The notes under the pieces: model-generated
Database searches by the model: none
What the model saw: only the letters and a program-made list of their open reading frames with translations
Told to the model about the DNA's origin: nothing
From: Streptomyces sp. 378
GTDB taxonomy: Bacteria > Actinomycetota > Actinomycetes > Streptomycetales > Streptomycetaceae
Direction of reading: 5' to 3'
Assembly (NCBI RefSeq): GCF_030124145.1
Contig: NZ_JASKMS010000030.1
Span: forward strand, 43,297-107,296
DNA: 64,000 bases
Part shown: positions 61,266 through 64,000 of the stretch, one piece after another
Layout of the letters: the number at the start of each line of letters is the position of its first letter
How positions within the stretch are numbered: the stretch's first letter is position 1
Translations under genes and position numbers: made by a program

Positions 61266-62795
61266 ATGGCCCTGGTCTCACCGACCCGCAGCACAGGCGA
61301 CACCGCCAAGGAACCGCTGCTGTCGTACACCATCACCACCACACCCGACCCGCTCAAGGCGTCACCCGAGAACACCGAGGCACCCGAGGAGACCGGGGAG
61401 CTCCTCATCGTCGCCTCACGGCAGGACCGCACAGCGGCGGACGTCCGGTCCATCACAGTGCACGTGCCGGCCGGTGAGATGTCACCGGACCTGGCCACAA
61501 ACCTGGACGAGGTCGTCCCCAGGATCAGCCTGCCCGACTGGACGGTAGAGCTGAACGACAAGGATGAGTTCGTGTTCACCCCCACGGCGAGCCACGCCAC
61601 CATCGGCCCGCAGGAAGGGCTCACGATCCAGCTCGCCCAGATCCCCATCAACCGCAAGGTCGGCACAGCGCCGATCACCGTCACCGAGGACTCCCGCGAA
61701 ACTGGCTCCTCCGATTTCGATAACCGCAAGACCGCCTTCGACGTGGGCAAGTTCCCGGCCGACTTCTACATGCGGAACTTCATCTGCCAGCCGCTGGTCA
61801 TCGACAACGGCGGTGAGGCCGAACTGACCTGGGAACGCTCGACAAACGCCACCTACGAACTGCTGTACGGCGAAGTCCACATCCCCGACGTCACCAACGA
61901 AACCACCCGAACCATCACCAACATCAAAACCGACACCACGTTCTACCTACGAGGCACCGCCGGCGACCCGTCGAACCCCGTCGTACGGATCCTCTCCGCA
62001 CACGTCACCGTCATCAGGCCCGACCTCGACCTCGGCAACCTCACCGTCAACGGCACCACCACCCTCAACGGTGAGGTCACCGCAAACGCCAACGTGACAA
62101 TCGCCGAAGAGCAGACACTCAAGGTTGAAAGCCTATCGGGCCATTGGGGCGGGGAGGCGCTTTGGCTGATTTCGGGAATGCTGCAGGCACGTGTCCCTAC
62201 GGCCGTGTTCAGCGAATTGATCGTCGGAAAGGACCACCATCTAACCGTCAAGGAAATCCGCTCGAATGATGGACTCAAGGTGACCTTCGCTGACAATCTC
62301 AGCGTCGCTGGACATCTCAGCGTTTTCGACGGCCTCGGCGTCGTCGGCCAACTCAACGCCGAAGACCTCTACACCGGCGGTACGCTCCAGCCCGCCGGCC
62401 CCGTAAGCCTGGGCAGTCCCATGAGCCTGCTGCACGAGTCCGGGTTGGGAGGTGATTCCCGGACGTTCACCGCTGGCACCTCAGGACTCGTCGTCGGGGC
62501 GGTCGAGGTGTACAACAACGGGGGGAGCGGTTATGCCACGATCACAAGCAGCACTTTTGGTGAGGCGAAGGCCTGGTGGGAAGACTGCGGCACAGCGACC
62601 GTCACCGCTCTCGTCCGGAAGGACGACACCTTCACCGTCGATTTCTATGGATCCCACTCCGACCCACATTGCCGCTGCCGCTTCTACTGGCTGCCGTTCG
62701 GCAACGGCAGCGCCACTCCCGCTGCGGTAAAAGATGCCGAACAACCTGCGGAACACGCCGACGGCACCAAGCCCGTGCAAGCGGACACGGACTGA
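61266..62795 (+). CDS. Tail-fibre/beta-helix-like protein; operon gene 4
   Basis: A 509-residue protein; AAGGA precedes ATG 61266. The first 250 residues form Ig/beta-sandwich-like sequence (FICQPLVIDNGGEAELTWER, ATYELLYGEVHIPDVTNETT). Residues 255-390 are short repeats such as LGNLTVNGTTTLNGEVTANA, NVTIAEEQTLKVESLSG, NLSVAGHLSVFDGLGVVGQL, the pattern of trimeric beta-helix shafts in phage fibres and adhesins. The C-terminal domain (GYATITSSTFGEAKAWWEDC, FTVDFYGSHSDPHCRCRFYW) has four cysteines. GC content drops from about 62100 on, as in exchangeable fibre tips. A binding or attachment role is inferred. Confidence 0.7.
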   Translation: MALVSPTRSTGDTAKEPLLSYTITTTPDPLKASPENTEAPEETGELLIVASRQDRTAADVRSITVHVPAGEMSPDLATNLDEVVPRISLPDWTVELNDKDEFVFTPTASHATIGPQEGLTIQLAQIPINRKVGTAPITVTEDSRETGSSDFDNRKTAFDVGKFPADFYMRNFICQPLVIDNGGEAELTWERSTNATYELLYGEVHIPDVTNETTRTITNIKTDTTFYLRGTAGDPSNPVVRILSAHVTVIRPDLDLGNLTVNGTTTLNGEVTANANVTIAEEQTLKVESLSGHWGGEALWLISGMLQARVPTAVFSELIVGKDHHLTVKEIRSNDGLKVTFADNLSVAGHLSVFDGLGVVGQLNAEDLYTGGTLQPAGPVSLGSPMSLLHESGLGGDSRTFTAGTSGLVVGAVEVYNNGGSGYATITSSTFGEAKAWWEDCGTATVTALVRKDDTFTVDFYGSHSDPHCRCRFYWLPFGNGSATPAAVKDAEQPAEHADGTKPVQADTD

Positions 62796-63276
62796 GCTTC
62801 GACATGCGCGCCCTGCCGGCACTCCACGCCAACTGAGCGTTCATGCAATTCCCCATCGGAGGCACCTTCAGCTCAACGTAATTCCCCAGCTGGTTGCGGC
62901 CGGTGACGGGCCGCCCGACTGCTGAGTGTGGGGCTAGACAGTGCCCTCAAGGGCGCCTTCGGCGGCGCTTCGCGTTGGGCATTCGCCCACCCTTGATCGC
63001 CCTGACCAGCCCTAATGATCGGCGGCTATCAGGCGGCCCGGAATCCCTGGCGACCGTGGGGAACGAAGAGCAGCTCCGGCGTCCGCCTGGGGACGAAGGT
63101 GTCGGCGCCGCGATGTCCCTGGCCATTCCGTGAAGTTCCGGCTGGGGAATTACGCGACGATCCACAGCCAGCACCGCGAGGGCCCGTTGATCGGCGCTTC
63201 GCGACCTCTTCGGGTGGTACTTCGGTCGCCGCCCGACCCACACAGTGACGTCGACAAGAGACCGCACTGACGGTGC
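62796..63276. other. Intergenic, no gene supported
   Basis: About 480 bases after the four-gene operon. Short frames on both strands are open but none has a family or ribosome site. No clear terminator was identified by eye. Confidence 0.4.
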
Positions 63277-63489
63277 CTAACGTGCCTGCACAGCTTTCAT
63301 AGCTGCTACCAGCAGCGGAGCTTGACAGGTGCAGATAAGGCCCGGGCGGGGAATGTAGTGGTCGAGGCCCTCGAACGCGTCAATCATGCCGTGACGCTCG
63401 GCCCGGCCTGCCTGTGGGGCCTCCGCAATCCCACGCAGCACGGCGAGGGCCTGGGCGAGCGTTTCACCCCGCCGCGAGAGCGGCAGCAT
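63277..63489 (-). CDS. Small hypothetical protein
   Basis: A 70-residue protein starting at ATG 63489 behind GGAGGG. It reads MLPLSRRGETLAQALAVLRG, IAEAPQAGRAERHGMIDAFE, GLDHYIPRPGLICTCQAPLL, VAAMKAVQAR: amphipathic helices with a CTC motif. Third-position GC is good. No family recognised. It lies 125 bases downstream of the cold-shock gene on the same strand. Confidence 0.5.
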   Translation of the reverse strand: MLPLSRRGETLAQALAVLRGIAEAPQAGRAERHGMIDAFEGLDHYIPRPGLICTCQAPLLVAAMKAVQAR

Positions 63490-63614
63490 GACCGTGCCCT
63501 CCGCCTCACCGACGTCCGCCGCGTACTCGATTCGCGGAGGATCACCACGTAATCCACATCGCAACGGCACCCGCCCAGCGAGCGCCGCGGGGCGGGTGCC
63601 GTTCAGGTGCAAGG

Positions 63615-63818
63615 TCAGGCTGGGGTGATGTTCTCCGCCTGAGGGCCCTTCTGCCCCTGAGTGACGTCGAAGTTCACTTTTTGGCCTTCCTGGAGCTCAC
63701 GGAAGCCGGAGCTGGCGATGTTGGAGTAGTGGGCGAAGACGTCGGGGCCTCCGCCGTCCTGCTCGATGAAGCCGAAGCCCTTTTCCGAGTTGAACCACTT
63801 GACGGTTCCGCTGGCCAT
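63615..63818 (-). CDS. cspA: Cold-shock protein, CspA type
   Basis: A 67-residue canonical cold-shock domain: MASGTVKWFNSEKGFGFIEQ with RNP1 KGFGFI, RNP2 VFAHYS, and NFDVTQGQKGPQAENITPA. It binds single-stranded nucleic acid and melts RNA structure. GGAGGG lies 5 bases before ATG 63818. It differs from the divergent copy at 1141-1344, which has lost RNP aromatic residues. Confidence 0.97.
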   Translation of the reverse strand: MASGTVKWFNSEKGFGFIEQDGGGPDVFAHYSNIASSGFRELQEGQKVNFDVTQGQKGPQAENITPA

Positions 63819-64000
63819 TTTGCCCTCCAAGGGGACTCGAAGTCAGTTCCCGCACCGTGCGGGAACGGAGGTGATCGCCCTGGTCCTCAGAGACTCTGAA
63901 CAACAGAATCGCCCGTGTACACGCTCACGGGCGACCGCAGGGTCATTGCATGATTGGGATCTGTCCGGGTTCGTCACGTGAGGCCGAGGGCTCGTAGGGG

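Noticed and set aside
52765..62795. Contractile injection system or prophage tail module
   Set aside because: No sheath, tube, baseplate, tape-measure or AAA+ ATPase gene is recognisable; only the last protein is fibre-like.

Overview
The window is high-GC DNA whose codon use, Shine-Dalgarno sites, frequent GTG/TTG starts and gene families point to a Streptomyces or close actinomycete. It looks like accessory DNA, probably a chromosome arm or large plasmid rather than core. Intact operons alternate with a dense scatter of gene relics, IS remnants and frameshifted genes. No tRNA, rRNA or CRISPR array was seen.

Layout. 1-780 is the 3' end of an FG-GAP/VCBS-repeat gene, followed by a cold-shock gene. 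1425-5438 is a compact terpene locus on the minus strand: class II cyclase with a DxDTT motif, class I cyclase, cytochrome P450. 5439-9550 is a graveyard of fragments (F5/8 type C domain, metallophosphoesterase, deleted IS110 transposase plus a second IS110 left end, 3-oxoadipate enol-lactonase, nicotinamidase). 9556-12487 is a Family 2 encapsulin nanocompartment: a shell protein with a cyclic-nucleotide-binding-like insertion, and a cysteine desulfurase cargo with a long Pro/Ala-rich N-terminal extension. A CocE/S15-type hydrolase diverges from it. 15458-20606 is a urease operon (ureAB fusion, ureC, ureF, ureG, ureD) with unusual insertions in the structural subunits. A nicotinamidase-like gene, an intact IS with perfect 20-bp inverted repeats and a K+/H+-type antiporter follow.

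26.2-52.1 kb resembles the Usp-rich stress or dormancy islands of streptomycetes. It carries three universal stress proteins (one truncated), a SpoIIE-type phosphatase, a histidine kinase/LuxR response regulator pair, two DksA/TraR zinc-finger proteins in an operon with a short MreB-like actin, and a cysteine-containing HTH regulator next to transaldolase. It also holds extra copies of gap, acnA and a fused secDF, and a broken folE beside a RibD-like reductase. Several genes here are frameshifted (folE, FAD oxidoreductase, P-type ATPase, a GH15 remnant), some at G/C homopolymers.

52.8-62.8 kb is the most novel part: a four-gene plus-strand operon for large proteins of 853, 743, 1146 and 509 aa. 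The first resembles DUF6603 proteins and has a long run of amphipathic beta strands. The last looks like a tail-fibre or beta-helix protein with a compositionally different C-terminal half. The middle two match nothing I recognise. The window ends with a small hypothetical gene and a canonical CspA-type cold-shock gene.

All functional calls come from reading motifs and from memory of families; no search was run.
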